DNA of 64,000 bases from Mycolicibacterium chlorophenolicum (GCF_001044235.1 NZ_JYNL01000069.1:244900-308899), one strand, 5' to 3'. Positions 33,740 to 42,384 are shown, counted from the stretch's first letter. The notes: generated by a model from the sequence alone, not told the origin. Numbers and translations: made by a program.

Positions 33740-34525
33740 TTACTCGGGGAGTGCACCAGTTGTGGTCAGGATGGTGCGAGCCACCAGTCCCGGATCGTCC
33801 ACCATGGGTACGTGTCCGACATCCGGCAGTACCTTCAGCGACGCCTGCGGGATCGGTTCGATCTTCTCGAGGACCCCGGCCGGCAGCAGAGTCTCCTTCT
33901 CACCCCAAGCGACCGTGATGGGACACGGTGCCGGATCGAGTGTTTCGATCCGCCACACCGCCGCGCACAGCTCGCCGAGGACCTCGCACCCGATGCCGTC
34001 GTCGATGAACTCCAGGGCGCGGGCCACCGGTATCCGATCCGCGTGGCAGGCTATGTCGCGCAGGATGAGCCGACGCAACGTCGGGGACCTGTAGATCAAC
34101 GGTAGGAGCGGGCGCGTGAAACGCCCCAGCGCGATGCCTCGTTGCAGCCTGCCGAAGGCCAGCTGCTGGAAACCGTCGCCGGATGTCCAGAAGCCGGCCG
34201 GAGAGAAGGCGCATACGGTCGCGGCACGACCACGCCGGGCCAACTCGATAGCCACGAAGCCCCCCATCGAATTTCCAGCAAGATGGGGACGATCGAGCCC
34301 ACAGTCATCCAGGTACCGCTCAGCGGCATCGATGATCTCGGTCATCGACGCGGGGCGCCGTGTCACCGAGGGGCCGCCGCGGTGTCCGGCAGCGGTAGGC
34401 ACAAATGTGTCGTGATGGGCACTTACGAGCGGCACGACTTCGCGCCAAGCGTTGCCCGACATGGCAAGCCCGTGCAGGAGGACAAGGGGTGACGTGCCGC
34501 CGGAGGGCATACCGCAGTTTCCCAC
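33740..34525 (-). CDS. alpha/beta hydrolase
   Basis: 261 residues with an intact triad, unlike the pseudo-enzyme 3 kb away: LVLLHGLAMSGNAWREV, nucleophile elbow GNSMGG, acid in AWGEKETLLP and His in DVGHVPMVDDP. Probably an esterase, lipase or C–C hydrolase; substrate unknown. It ends 30 bp from the methyltransferase start on the same strand. Confidence 0.87.
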   Translation of the reverse strand: MGNCGMPSGGTSPLVLLHGLAMSGNAWREVVPLVSAHHDTFVPTAAGHRGGPSVTRRPASMTEIIDAAERYLDDCGLDRPHLAGNSMGGFVAIELARRGRAATVCAFSPAGFWTSGDGFQQLAFGRLQRGIALGRFTRPLLPLIYRSPTLRRLILRDIACHADRIPVARALEFIDDGIGCEVLGELCAAVWRIETLDPAPCPITVAWGEKETLLPAGVLEKIEPIPQASLKVLPDVGHVPMVDDPGLVARTILTTTGALPE

Positions 34526-34593
34526 CCACCGGGCTCATTGCACAGGTGCGTCGCCTTGCGCGGAACTCCACGACGTTGCAACGTCAAACAACG

Positions 34594-35022
34594 TCATGAA
34601 CGAGCCGCGAGCACCTCGGTGACAACACCCAACGCCTCGTAGGTGGACCTGGCGCGGGCGTCTCTCGTGGCCAAGACAACGCCGTGCTCGCGCGCTGCTA
34701 ACGCGACCAAGGCGTCGTATGTCGCACCTCCCGCGATACCTCGCCGGGCGAACTCGCGATGTGCGGATCGCGAGGCACGCGCACCGAGCTGCAACGACAC
34801 GGTGAAGTTCCCATCGATCAACGTCACCGCATCGGCAGCAGCTACGCGAGCGTCGCCGGGCAGCCGGGTGAGGACCGAGTACGTCTCCGCCAGGGCGTGC
34901 CCACAAAGACCCAGTGTTCGACTCTCGGCCCACGCAGCGACGATCGCGTGGTGTCGGTGCGACGCCATCACCAACGGCACCGCGACACTGGTGTCGACCG
35001 CCGTCACGGACACCGCTGTCAA
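34594..35022 (-). CDS. vapC: VapC toxin (PIN-domain ribonuclease)
   Basis: 142 residues with the four acidic PIN residues in place: Asp10 (TAVDTS), Glu46 (ALAETYSVL), Asp103 (GATYDALVA) and Asp121 (ATRDARAR). Such toxins cut tRNA or rRNA and are held off by VapB. The start overlaps the vapB stop by 4 bases, the normal order with antitoxin first. Confidence 0.92.
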   Translation of the reverse strand: MTAVSVTAVDTSVAVPLVMASHRHHAIVAAWAESRTLGLCGHALAETYSVLTRLPGDARVAAADAVTLIDGNFTVSLQLGARASRSAHREFARRGIAGGATYDALVALAAREHGVVLATRDARARSTYEALGVVTEVLAARS

Positions 35023-35258
35023 CGTCGTCCCGAGTCGATCAGCGCGAACATCATCTCGTCGCTGACTTCAGTGTCTGCGCGGGCTACCAGACGTCCGTTG
35101 GCATCTCGCTCGATCCGAGCAGTTCTGCCGCCGGGGGTGATCTGCAATCCACCGCCGTATGCCGAGACGTCCACCTTTGATCCGGGGGTCAGCCCCAGTG
35201 CGTCGCGCAGCTGCTTGGGCAAGACGATTCGGCCGCCGGAATCGATGACAGCTTCCAT
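35019..35258 (-). CDS. vapB: VapB antitoxin (AbrB/SpoVT domain)
   Basis: 79 residues: an AbrB/MazE-type swapped-hairpin DNA-binding domain at the start (VIDSGGRIVLPKQLRDALGLTPGSKVDVSAYGGGLQI) and a C-terminal toxin-binding tail (SDEMMFALIDSGRR). Coupled to vapC. An inverted repeat spans its start codon and is the likely autoregulatory site. Confidence 0.92.
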   Translation of the reverse strand: MEAVIDSGGRIVLPKQLRDALGLTPGSKVDVSAYGGGLQITPGGRTARIERDANGRLVARADTEVSDEMMFALIDSGRR

Positions 35259-35285
35259 GGGATTAGGCTACCAGTGAGATCCCAT
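35257..35285. promoter_or_regulatory. inverted repeat at the vapB start, candidate operator
   Basis: ATGGGAT (35257–35263) and ATCCCAT (35279–35285) are 7-bp perfect inverted arms with a 15-bp spacer. The first overlaps the vapB start codon. VapB proteins of the AbrB type bind such repeats to repress their own operon. The arms are short, so chance cannot be excluded. Confidence 0.5.
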
Positions 35286-35313
35286 TCGCCGCGTCGGCAA
35301 ATCCGAACCTGCC

Positions 35314-35356
35314 CAGACGCTGGTGGAACCGGAACTCCACCACGTCACCGTCGGCG
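35314..35356 (-). repeat. degenerate copy of the ychF 3' end (copy A)
   Basis: Read on the minus strand this encodes DGDVVEFRF, exactly the end of YchF (DGDVVEFRFNV, stop), but instead of stopping it runs on. It differs from the true ychF end (36203–36240) by a 4-base insertion and several substitutions. It lies between vapB and copy B in the same orientation as ychF. Confidence 0.75.
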
Positions 35357-35383
35357 TGAGCCCGGTCCGGCCCTTCCGCCTAC

Positions 35384-35417
35384 ACGTTGAAGCGGAACTC
35401 CACCAGATCACCCTTCA
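35384..35417 (-). repeat. degenerate copy of the ychF 3' end (copy B)
   Basis: On the minus strand it reads GDLVEFRFNV followed by a TAG stop, a near copy of the YchF C-terminus. Twenty consecutive bases (35384–35403) are identical to 36206–36225 at the real ychF end. It directly abuts the stop codon of the unknown gene at 35415, so that gene is bracketed by ychF 3' ends in direct orientation. Confidence 0.8.
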
Positions 35418-36143
35418 TCCGCAACCGCTGGCTTCAATCCAGTTCGAGAACTCGATGGCGAGGTGCCAACGGTGCCCACGGAGGATCGTGGGCAGGGTGA
35501 GAGCCGGGAACTCCACTGTCAGCAGAGCGCGGAACCCTTCCCCCTCGTCGCGGAACTGGTGGCGCACTCCGCCGATCGCCACACCGTCTCGCAGTCGTGC
35601 CACGCCCGCGAGCTGGACGGGATAGTCGCGATCCACAGGAGTCCGCAGTGACGACGTGTCGTCGTAGTCGATGAAGAACCTTGCCGCCAAGGGTGATCCC
35701 CCATTCGTCTCCCACACCTCCTGACGACCGTCAGCATCGGTGCGGAACAGGAAGTGGTCGGGATGAGCGGCAAGCATGGCCGCCTCGTCATCCGTGCTGG
35801 TGCGTCGATCGAACCATTCCGCAAAGGCGTTCGCCGATCCCTGCGAGGCGACCAACTCGATCGTGCTCAACGCTCGGCGGCCGCGTGACGCTGTCGCGGT
35901 CAATCGCGCCACTCGGGTCGACCAGCGAACGTCACGGCTGAGCGCCGCTTCGATACCGCTATGGCCCAGTTCCGCCTTGCGCTTGCGGAGGGCGTCACGG
36001 AGTTGGTCGACGTCTCCAGAGGAGACTGGCGCGCCCAGTTTCGACAGTGCGCGTCCCGCCCGTTCACGTTCTCGTTCGAGGACATCGAAGCGTGTGAAGC
36101 GGCTACCGCCAAGGATCGCGGTGATTTCGGGAGCTGTCGCCAT
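35415..36143 (-). CDS. hypothetical protein flanked by ychF 3'-end repeats
   Basis: 242 residues, not recognised. The N-terminal third is charged and helical with probable coiled-coil (VLERERERAGRALSKL, DQLRDALRKRKAELGHSG); the rest looks globular and beta-rich (HFLFRTDADGRQEVWETNGG, FIDYDDTSS, GGVRHQFRDEGEGF, RWHLAIEFSNWIEA). No signal peptide, membrane helix or catalytic motif that I can name. It starts 58 bp after the ychF stop and ends inside a repeat of the ychF 3' end, which suggests arrival by insertion there. Confidence 0.7.
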   Translation of the reverse strand: MATAPEITAILGGSRFTRFDVLERERERAGRALSKLGAPVSSGDVDQLRDALRKRKAELGHSGIEAALSRDVRWSTRVARLTATASRGRRALSTIELVASQGSANAFAEWFDRRTSTDDEAAMLAAHPDHFLFRTDADGRQEVWETNGGSPLAARFFIDYDDTSSLRTPVDRDYPVQLAGVARLRDGVAIGGVRHQFRDEGEGFRALLTVEFPALTLPTILRGHRWHLAIEFSNWIEASGCG

Positions 36144-36201
36144 ACGCGCCTCCGGTGGTCGTCGTGGTCGGCGATACCGCGCTGAGCCTCGGCTTTCGAC
36201 G

Positions 36202-37275
36202 TCAGACGTTGAAGCGGAACTCCACTACGTCGCCGTCCGCCATCACGTAGTCCTTACCCTCCATGCGGACCTTGCCGGCGGCCTTCGCGGCGGCCATCGA
36301 GCCGGCCTCCATGAGGTCGTCGAAGGACACGATCTCGGCCTTGATGAAGCCCTTCTCGAAATCGGAGTGGATGACCCCGGCCGCCTTCGGCGCGGTGTCG
36401 CCCTGGTGAATCGTCCACGCCCGCGCCTCTTTCGGGCCGGCCGTCAGATACGTCTGCAGCTTCAACGTGTGAAAACCGGCCCGCGCCAACGCATCCAGGC
36501 CACGTTCGGTCTGCCCGATCGACTCCAGCAGTTCGGCCGCCGACTCCTCGTCGAGCTCCTGCAACTCGGCCTCGATCTTCGCGTCGAGGAACACCGCGTC
36601 GGCGGGCGCCACCAACTCGCGCAACTCCGCGACGCGCGCCGCATCGGTGAGCACCGACTCGTCGGCGTTGAACACGTACAGGAAAGGCTTGGACGTCATC
36701 AGGTTCAGCTCGCGCAGCAGCGTCACGTCGACACCCGCCGAGAACAACGTCTTTCCGCTGTCGAGCACCTCCTGCGCCGCGACCGCCGCCTCGTGGACCG
36801 GCCTGCGGTCCTTGTGCGTGCGGGCCTCCTTCTCCAGCCGCGGCAGCGCGCGCTCGAGGGTCTGCATGTCGGCCAGGATGAGTTCGGTCTCGATGATCTC
36901 GATATCGGACTTCGGGTCGACCCGCCCGTCGACGTGCACCACGTCGTCGTCGGCGAAGACACGCACCACCTGACAGATGGCATCGCTCTCGCGGATGTTG
37001 GCCAGGAACTTGTTGCCCAGCCCGGCCCCCTCCGACGCGCCCTTGACGATGCCGGCGATGTCGACGAACGTCACCGGCGCCGGCACGGTCTTCTCCGAGC
37101 CGAACATCTCGGCCAGCTTGTCGAGGCGCGGATCCGGGAGCGCCACCACGCCCTCGTTCGGTTCGATCGTCGCGAACGGGTAGTTGGCGGCCAGCACGTC
37201 GTTGCGCGTCAGCGCGTTGAACAAGGTCGACTTGCCCACATTCGGCAGTCCGACGATTCCCAGATTCAGGCCCAC
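36202..37275 (-). CDS. ychF: YchF/OLA1 family ribosome-associated P-loop NTPase
   Basis: 357 residues, the standard YchF length. Walker A GLPNVGKSTLFN, switch region FVDIAGIVKGASEGAGLGNKFL, the altered G4 motif (FNADE in place of NKxD, the hallmark of ATP rather than GTP preference) and the C-terminal TGS-like domain ending MADGDVVEFRFNV. GTG 37275 is the start that gives the usual GLNLGIVGLPN opening. Divergent from the DUF6542 gene. Confidence 0.96.
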   Translation of the reverse strand: MGLNLGIVGLPNVGKSTLFNALTRNDVLAANYPFATIEPNEGVVALPDPRLDKLAEMFGSEKTVPAPVTFVDIAGIVKGASEGAGLGNKFLANIRESDAICQVVRVFADDDVVHVDGRVDPKSDIEIIETELILADMQTLERALPRLEKEARTHKDRRPVHEAAVAAQEVLDSGKTLFSAGVDVTLLRELNLMTSKPFLYVFNADESVLTDAARVAELRELVAPADAVFLDAKIEAELQELDEESAAELLESIGQTERGLDALARAGFHTLKLQTYLTAGPKEARAWTIHQGDTAPKAAGVIHSDFEKGFIKAEIVSFDDLMEAGSMAAAKAAGKVRMEGKDYVMADGDVVEFRFNV

Positions 37276-37357
37276 GGAGTCCACAGTCTGCCAGATGCGG
37301 TCGGCACGCCCCCGTCCGCTGGCGGCGTGAGGTTGCCCCAGCCGGTACGGTCGACGT

Positions 37358-38470
37358 GTGTCAGGACAGCGTGCGCGCTCGGCGATACCGGCCGAACTCC
37401 GCTCCGCACATCCCAACATCCCGGGAGTTCCCTGGTGGGGTGCGGTTCTGATCGCGGTCGTCGGCTGCGCGATCGGCTTCGCCGTCGACGCCGGATCGGG
37501 CGGCGGCGCGCTGACATCCGTGTTCTCTGTGTTCTACGTCATGGGCTGCCTCGTCGCGGTGCTCGCCGTGCGGCGCGCCGGGTTGTTCACCGCGGTCATC
37601 CAGCCTCCGCTGCTGCTGTTCGTCATCGTGCCCGGTGCGTACTTCCTGATGCACAGCAGCGAGATCCGTGGCATCAAGGACATCCTGATCAACTGCGGCT
37701 ATCCGCTGATAGAGCGCTTCCCGCTGATGTTCTTCACCTCGGCGGCCGTGCTGGTGATCGGCATCGCCCGCCGCTACCTGGGCGCCTCGCCGGGCAAGGA
37801 CGCCACCGCGACCGGCCGGCAGGCCCGCGGCCGGATGTCCGCCAAGCTCTCGTCGCTGGTGGCCGGCGGTACAGCCCCCAAAGCCACCAAAGCCGACGAG
37901 GCCGCCGAGGCCGCGCAGGCGGTCGACGAAGCCCCCCGACGCCGCCGCACCGCCGAACGCCGCACGGGCGCGGCCAAAACCAAGGGCTCCTCGGCCCGCG
38001 GCGAGCGTCCGACCAAGCGCGCGGCGCCGTCGCGGTCCCGGCACGCGCGGCCCCCGCAGACCGAGATCATCGAACCGGTCGTCGACCTGGACCGGCCCCG
38101 CCGGCGCCGGCCCCGCCCGGCCGACGAACCGCCGACGGAGTCACGTCGGCGCGCCAGGTCGTCGTCGCGCGAACCCCGCGAACCTCGCGAACCGCGCGTC
38201 CCACCGGCGGAGCGGCGCGAGCGGGAACGTCCGCAGCGGTCCGAACGTCCCCGCCCCGCCCGCCGCCCCCGCTACGACGACTACGACGGCTACGAGGGCC
38301 GGGGCGGCTACGAACCGCTCGAACCGCACGCACCCCTGTCCCCCGGCGCGTATCACCCGATCTCGCGGGTGCGCTACCGCGGTGGCGACGACACCGACGA
38401 GCCGGAGTACCGCAGCCGCAGGCGGGCGCCGCGCGACGCCGACGCGGACCGCTGGGAATACGACATCTGA
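37358..38470 (+). CDS. DUF6542 membrane protein with long disordered tail
   Basis: 370 residues from GTG 37358. About four membrane helices within residues 25–140 (VPWWGAVLIAVVGCAIGFAVD, SVFYVMGCLVAVLAV, PLLLFVIVPGAYFLM, FTSAAVLVIGIA), then more than 200 residues very rich in R, P, E and A with repeats such as REPREPREPR, ending RDADADRWEYDI. In M. tuberculosis the equivalent gene also sits next to ychF (Rv1111c, from memory). Role unknown; the basic tail could bind nucleic acid or acidic surfaces. Confidence 0.85.
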   Translation: MSGQRARSAIPAELRSAHPNIPGVPWWGAVLIAVVGCAIGFAVDAGSGGGALTSVFSVFYVMGCLVAVLAVRRAGLFTAVIQPPLLLFVIVPGAYFLMHSSEIRGIKDILINCGYPLIERFPLMFFTSAAVLVIGIARRYLGASPGKDATATGRQARGRMSAKLSSLVAGGTAPKATKADEAAEAAQAVDEAPRRRRTAERRTGAAKTKGSSARGERPTKRAAPSRSRHARPPQTEIIEPVVDLDRPRRRRPRPADEPPTESRRRARSSSREPREPREPRVPPAERRERERPQRSERPRPARRPRYDDYDGYEGRGGYEPLEPHAPLSPGAYHPISRVRYRGGDDTDEPEYRSRRRAPRDADADRWEYDI

Positions 38471-38546
38471 CGGGCCGGCGGGCGACGCACGAGCACGATC
38501 GCGCTGACGACGCCCACCCAGGCGGGGTGCGGTAGGCCGGCCATGC

Positions 38547-38924
38547 TCACAGCCTCGCGGTGACACCGAGGAGCGCGACCACTCCGAGTCCGGCGATGAG
38601 CGCCGCCAGAATCCCGGCCAGCGAGCCGGGCATGGGACCGAAATCCGCGCGCAGGGTCGCCATCGCGCGGCGGTGCTGCACCCACGCCAGGATGAGCGAC
38701 ACCAGGCCGACGACGATCATCACCACGCCGACCACCTGCGGGCTGACGAGCGGCGCCCGCAACCCCTCCGACGCCGCGAGGTATCGGAAGATCTGGTAGA
38801 TCGTGAACCCGAAGGCGATCAACCCGGTTGCCGTCCGGATCCATGCCATCAGCGTGCGCTCGTAGGCGAGGCGGGTCCGTTCGGCAGCGAGGCGGGTGTT
38901 GGCGTCCAGCGGCTGACGTGTCAT
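38547..38924 (-). CDS. DUF202 (YidH-like) membrane protein
   Basis: 125 residues from ATG 38924, which has GGGAG 6 bases upstream; ATG 38930 is the alternative. The conserved DUF202 opening RLAAERTRLAYERTLMAWIRTATGLI is followed by three helices (GLIAFGFTIYQIF, VVGVVMIVVGLVSLILAW, AGILAALIAGLGVVALLG). Small inner membrane protein of unknown role. Confidence 0.88.
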   Translation of the reverse strand: MTRQPLDANTRLAAERTRLAYERTLMAWIRTATGLIAFGFTIYQIFRYLAASEGLRAPLVSPQVVGVVMIVVGLVSLILAWVQHRRAMATLRADFGPMPGSLAGILAALIAGLGVVALLGVTARL

Positions 38925-38962
38925 GACCATCTCCCGAGCCCGTGACGGCGGGCACCGGAAGA

Positions 38963-40720
38963 CTACAACGCCCGCAGGAAGCGTCCCGCCGCATCGACCG
39001 CGGGGGTGGAACTGCCTGCGTCGCTGACGAACACGGCCAGCGCGAGGTCACCCCGGATCCCGACGAACCAGCCGTGGGCGTGCTGATCGTCGATGTACTC
39101 GGCCGTGCCGGTCTTGCCCAGCATGTCCGGGATGTCCTGCAACTGGGTGGCGGTGCCGCCGGTGACGGTCTCGCGCATCATGGCCTGCACCTGCTCGTCG
39201 ACACCGGCGGGCAGCGGTTCGGGCGTGCGGTCGGCCTTGCCGGGCTGACCGGCGACGATCGCCGGCGCCGGCACCGAGCCGTGGGCCAGCGTCGCGGCCA
39301 CCAGCGCCATCCCGAACGGCGACGCGGTGACCTTGCCCTGACCGATGCCTTCCTCCACGCGCAGCGCGGAGGTGTCGGCGACCGGCACCGAACCCGTCAC
39401 GGTCGTCATGCCCGGCGCGGTGTAGTCGATGCCCAGGCCCAGCTGGGCGGCGGCCTTGGTCAACCCGTCGGGGGGCAGGTTCACCGCGAGCCGGCCCATC
39501 GTGGTGTTGCACGACCGGGCGAACGCGGTGTGCAGCGGCACCTGGCCGAGGTCGAAGTCGTTGTCGTTGGGGATCTGACGGCCCTCGATGTTCTCCGTGC
39601 CGGGGCAGCCGACGACGCTGTCGGGGGTCACCTGGCCGGCCTGCAGCGCGGCCGACACCGTCACGGTCTTGAAGGTCGATCCGGGCGGATACAGACCGGT
39701 CAGCGCGATGGGTCCCTGCGCGTCGGCGGGGGCGTTCTGCGCGACGGTCAGCAGGTTGCCCGTCGACGGCTGGATCGCGACCAGTGCGGCGGGCGTGGGC
39801 AGCGACGCCAGCGCGTCCTCGGCGGCGCGCTGCATGCCGATGTCCAGCGTGCTGGAGATGTCGCCGACCGGCTTCGCGTCCGCGCCGCCGACGCGTTGCG
39901 CGCCGGCCGCGGTCTGCGCCGTCACGGCCCAACCGGCTGCCGCGTCCATCCGCTGCTGCCACAGCTCGGACAGCCCGGACAGCGTCGGCGAAGTCAGGGT
40001 GCGGTCGGTGGCCAGCAGCCTGGTCTGCGGTCGCAGCGTGACGTTCGGCAGCGCGGTCAGCTGGGCCTCGATCGGGGCCAGGTCGTCGTCGCGCAACGTG
40101 ACGGCGGTGACGGGTTTGCCGGCGGCGAGGTCCCCGCTCAGCGATGCGGGCGTGATCGTCGGCGCGATCGGATTGAGCAGTGCGGCAACGGCATTGGCGT
40201 CGGCTCCGGGCGCGACGTCGACGAGGGTGACGACGTGCTGGGTGAGCAGTTCGGCGCCGGTCCGGTCGAGCACGCGCGCCGCGGGTTGGGCGACGAGCGT
40301 GCTGAACGTCAGCGGCCCCTTGTCCAGGCCCGGCGCGACGGCCGCCGCGTCCCACTGGATCTTCCAGGCGTCGCCGTCGGCGGTCGCCCGGCCGTTGCCG
40401 GTGTAGCTCCACCGGATCTGCTTGTCCGGACCGAACTTCCACGTGGTGTCCAGCGTGAACGTGCCGGCGCCGTCGTTGTCGTCGACTGCGCCGACGCCGA
40501 CGTGGACATCCTTGCCGAGGCTGTCGAACAGCGCCCCGAGGGTTTTTCCGGCCGCCGCCTCGTCGGTGGTCAGCGCCGCCGCAGCGGCCGCGTCGCCGCG
40601 GCTGAGCGCGTCCGCGAACGCCGCCACCGTGGTGCGCAGGCGGTCACCGGCATCGCTGCAGCCGGCGAGCAGGAGGGTGGCGACGAGCAGGACGACGGTG
40701 ACTGTTCGCAGAGGGCGCAC
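38963..40720 (-). CDS. penicillin-binding lipoprotein (class B-type transpeptidase)
   Basis: 585 residues. Lipobox LLAGC with Cys21. An NTF2-like/MecR1-type domain (about 25–140) is followed by a linker dimer domain and a transpeptidase domain with all three motifs: S348-x-x-K351 (PPGSTFK), S403-C-N (ARSCNTT) and K536-T-G-T (LGKTGTAEY). It crosslinks peptidoglycan or acts as a beta-lactam-resistant PBP; it resembles the M. tuberculosis Rv2864c type. Located between DUF202 and ispH, where the equivalent M. tuberculosis block, as I remember it, has no PBP. It ends 39 bp after the DUF202 start. Confidence 0.92.
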   Translation of the reverse strand: MRPLRTVTVVLLVATLLLAGCSDAGDRLRTTVAAFADALSRGDAAAAAALTTDEAAAGKTLGALFDSLGKDVHVGVGAVDDNDGAGTFTLDTTWKFGPDKQIRWSYTGNGRATADGDAWKIQWDAAAVAPGLDKGPLTFSTLVAQPAARVLDRTGAELLTQHVVTLVDVAPGADANAVAALLNPIAPTITPASLSGDLAAGKPVTAVTLRDDDLAPIEAQLTALPNVTLRPQTRLLATDRTLTSPTLSGLSELWQQRMDAAAGWAVTAQTAAGAQRVGGADAKPVGDISSTLDIGMQRAAEDALASLPTPAALVAIQPSTGNLLTVAQNAPADAQGPIALTGLYPPGSTFKTVTVSAALQAGQVTPDSVVGCPGTENIEGRQIPNDNDFDLGQVPLHTAFARSCNTTMGRLAVNLPPDGLTKAAAQLGLGIDYTAPGMTTVTGSVPVADTSALRVEEGIGQGKVTASPFGMALVAATLAHGSVPAPAIVAGQPGKADRTPEPLPAGVDEQVQAMMRETVTGGTATQLQDIPDMLGKTGTAEYIDDQHAHGWFVGIRGDLALAVFVSDAGSSTPAVDAAGRFLRAL

Positions 40721-40738
40721 AGAGCCCGAACGTACCCG

Positions 40739-41752
40739 CTAGGTGCGCGCGGGACGGATCTCCCGGGGCAGAGCGAACACGAGTGTCTCGTTGGCGGTGG
40801 TGACGGGCTGCACCGTGTCGTAGCCGTAGCCGGCCAGCCGGTCGAGCACCCCGCGCACCAGGATCTCGGGGACCGACGCGCCGGAGGTCACCCCGACCGT
40901 GGTCACCCCCGACAGCCACGCCGGATCGATGTCCTCGGCGTAGTCGACCAGGTGCGCCGCGTCCGCGCCGGCGCCCAGCGCCACCTCGACCAGCCGCACC
41001 GAGTTCGACGAGTTGCGGGACCCGACGACGATCACCAGCTGGCATTCCGGCGCCATCGCCTTGACCGCCACCTGGCGGTTCTGGGTCGCATAGCAGATGT
41101 CGTCGCTGGGCGGATCCTGCAGCGTCGGGAACTTCTCCCGCAGCCGGCGCACGGTCTCCATCGTCTCGTCGACCGACAGCGTGGTCTGCGACAGCCACAC
41201 CACCTTGTCCGGGTCGCGGACGGTCACGTTCTCGACGGCGTCGGGGTTGTCGACGACCTGGACGTGGTCGGGCGCCTCACCGGCGGTGCCGACCACCTCT
41301 TCGTGGCCTTCGTGGCCGACGAGAAGGATGTCGTAGTCGTCGCGGGCGAATCTCTTGGCCTCGTTGTGCACCTTGGTGACCAGCGGGCAGGTCGCATCGA
41401 TGGTCTGCAGGTTGCGCTCGGCGGCTTCGGTGTGAACCCAGGGGGCGACGCCGTGCGCCGAGAACACCACGATCGCGCCCTCGGGCACCTCGTCGGTCTG
41501 CTCGACGAACACCGCACCGGCCTTGGTCAGCGTGTCGACGACGTAGCGGTTGTGCACGATCTCGTGGCGCACGTACACCGGCGCGCCGTGCTTGGCCAGC
41601 GCACGCTCGACGGTTTCCACGGCGCGGTCCACGCCGGCGCAGTATCCCCGGGGTTCGGCCAGCAGCACCCGCTTGCCGGTGTCCCGGCCGGGGTCCGTGC
41701 CCAGCGCGGATCGGCTGGCGCCCGGAATCCCCATGTTGACAGTCGGCGGCAT
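40739..41752 (-). CDS. ispH: 4-hydroxy-3-methylbut-2-enyl diphosphate reductase
   Basis: 337 residues. IspH/LytB makes IPP and DMAPP in the last step of the MEP pathway with a [4Fe-4S] cluster. The three cluster cysteines are Cys38 (PRGYCAGVDRAV), Cys122 (DATCPLV) and Cys220 (DDICYATQNRQ), and the SQTTLS and GSRNSSNS motifs are present. ATG 41752 (MPPTVNMG) or ATG 41734 could start it. Divergent from the lipid-droplet protein gene by 53 bp. Confidence 0.96.
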   Translation of the reverse strand: MPPTVNMGIPGASRSALGTDPGRDTGKRVLLAEPRGYCAGVDRAVETVERALAKHGAPVYVRHEIVHNRYVVDTLTKAGAVFVEQTDEVPEGAIVVFSAHGVAPWVHTEAAERNLQTIDATCPLVTKVHNEAKRFARDDYDILLVGHEGHEEVVGTAGEAPDHVQVVDNPDAVENVTVRDPDKVVWLSQTTLSVDETMETVRRLREKFPTLQDPPSDDICYATQNRQVAVKAMAPECQLVIVVGSRNSSNSVRLVEVALGAGADAAHLVDYAEDIDPAWLSGVTTVGVTSGASVPEILVRGVLDRLAGYGYDTVQPVTTANETLVFALPREIRPART

Positions 41753-41805
41753 GCGTCCCAGGGTACTGATCCGCCACCCCCGCCGCCCAGCCGTAGGCTG
41801 TCGCC

Positions 41806-42384
41806 ATGGCAACTGCACCGTACGGGGTTCGTCTGCTGGTGGGTGCTGCGGTCACCGCCATCGAGGAAACCCGCAAGCTCCCGCAGACGATCCTGATGTA
41901 CCCGATGACCATCGCGAGCCAGATCGCCCAGATCGTCATGAAGGTGCAGCAGGATGTCGCGGTCCTGGTGATCAAGGGCGACGAGACCCTCGAGACGATC
42001 TTCCCGCCCAAGGACGAGCAACCCGAGTGGGCGACGTTCGACGAGGATCTGTCCGACGGGCCGCAGACCGACGGCGACGTGGTCCCGCTGCCGGTGCGCG
42101 ACGGCGAGCGGCTGACCGAGGGCCGTTTCGCGCTGTTCAGCGAGGAGCCGGAGAGCCCGAACACCACGGCGGCGCCCGCCACGTCGTCGGCGGCGTCCGA
42201 CGCCCCGGAGATCGTCACTGAGATCGACTACGAGAACCTGACGCTGGCCCAGCTGCGCGCGAGGCTCACCTCGCTTCGTATCGCCGACCTCGAGGCGCTG
42301 CTGAGCTACGAGGAGTCGACGAAGGCGCGTGCCCCGTTCCAGACGCTGCTGGCCAACAGGATCACCCGCGCGTCGGCGAAGTGA
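41806..42384 (+). CDS. lipid droplet-associated protein (LDAP family)
   Basis: 192 residues. The amphipathic N-terminal region (YGVRLLVGAAVTAIEETRKLPQTILMYPMTIASQIAQIVMKVQQD) is typical of mycobacterial lipid droplet-associated proteins related to Rv1109c; a disordered acidic middle and a helical C-terminus (LTLAQLRARLTSLRIADLEALLSYEESTKAR) follow. The stop overlaps the xseA GTG as GTGA, so the gene is co-translated with exonuclease VII, an arrangement shared with M. tuberculosis. Confidence 0.88.
   Translation: MATAPYGVRLLVGAAVTAIEETRKLPQTILMYPMTIASQIAQIVMKVQQDVAVLVIKGDETLETIFPPKDEQPEWATFDEDLSDGPQTDGDVVPLPVRDGERLTEGRFALFSEEPESPNTTAAPATSSAASDAPEIVTEIDYENLTLAQLRARLTSLRIADLEALLSYEESTKARAPFQTLLANRITRASAK

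Noticed and set aside
37900..38330. Repeat array or CRISPR-like structure in the DUF6542 tail
   Set aside because: The repeats are coding (RERP/REPREP low complexity) with no regular spacing.
35776..38535. A 919-codon open frame on the plus strand
   Set aside because: It runs antisense to the unknown gene and ychF and out of frame through the DUF6542 gene; no domain is visible.
38374..38545. A second, truncated DUF202-like gene after the DUF202 gene
   Set aside because: A short frame starts at 38545 (MAGLPHPAWVGVVSAIV) but soon becomes antisense to the DUF6542 tail and has no family motif.
38942..41896. A 984-codon open frame on the plus strand
   Set aside because: It is antisense to the PBP and ispH genes, whose motifs are intact, and its translation is low-complexity R/G/H/V typical of shadows in high-GC DNA.
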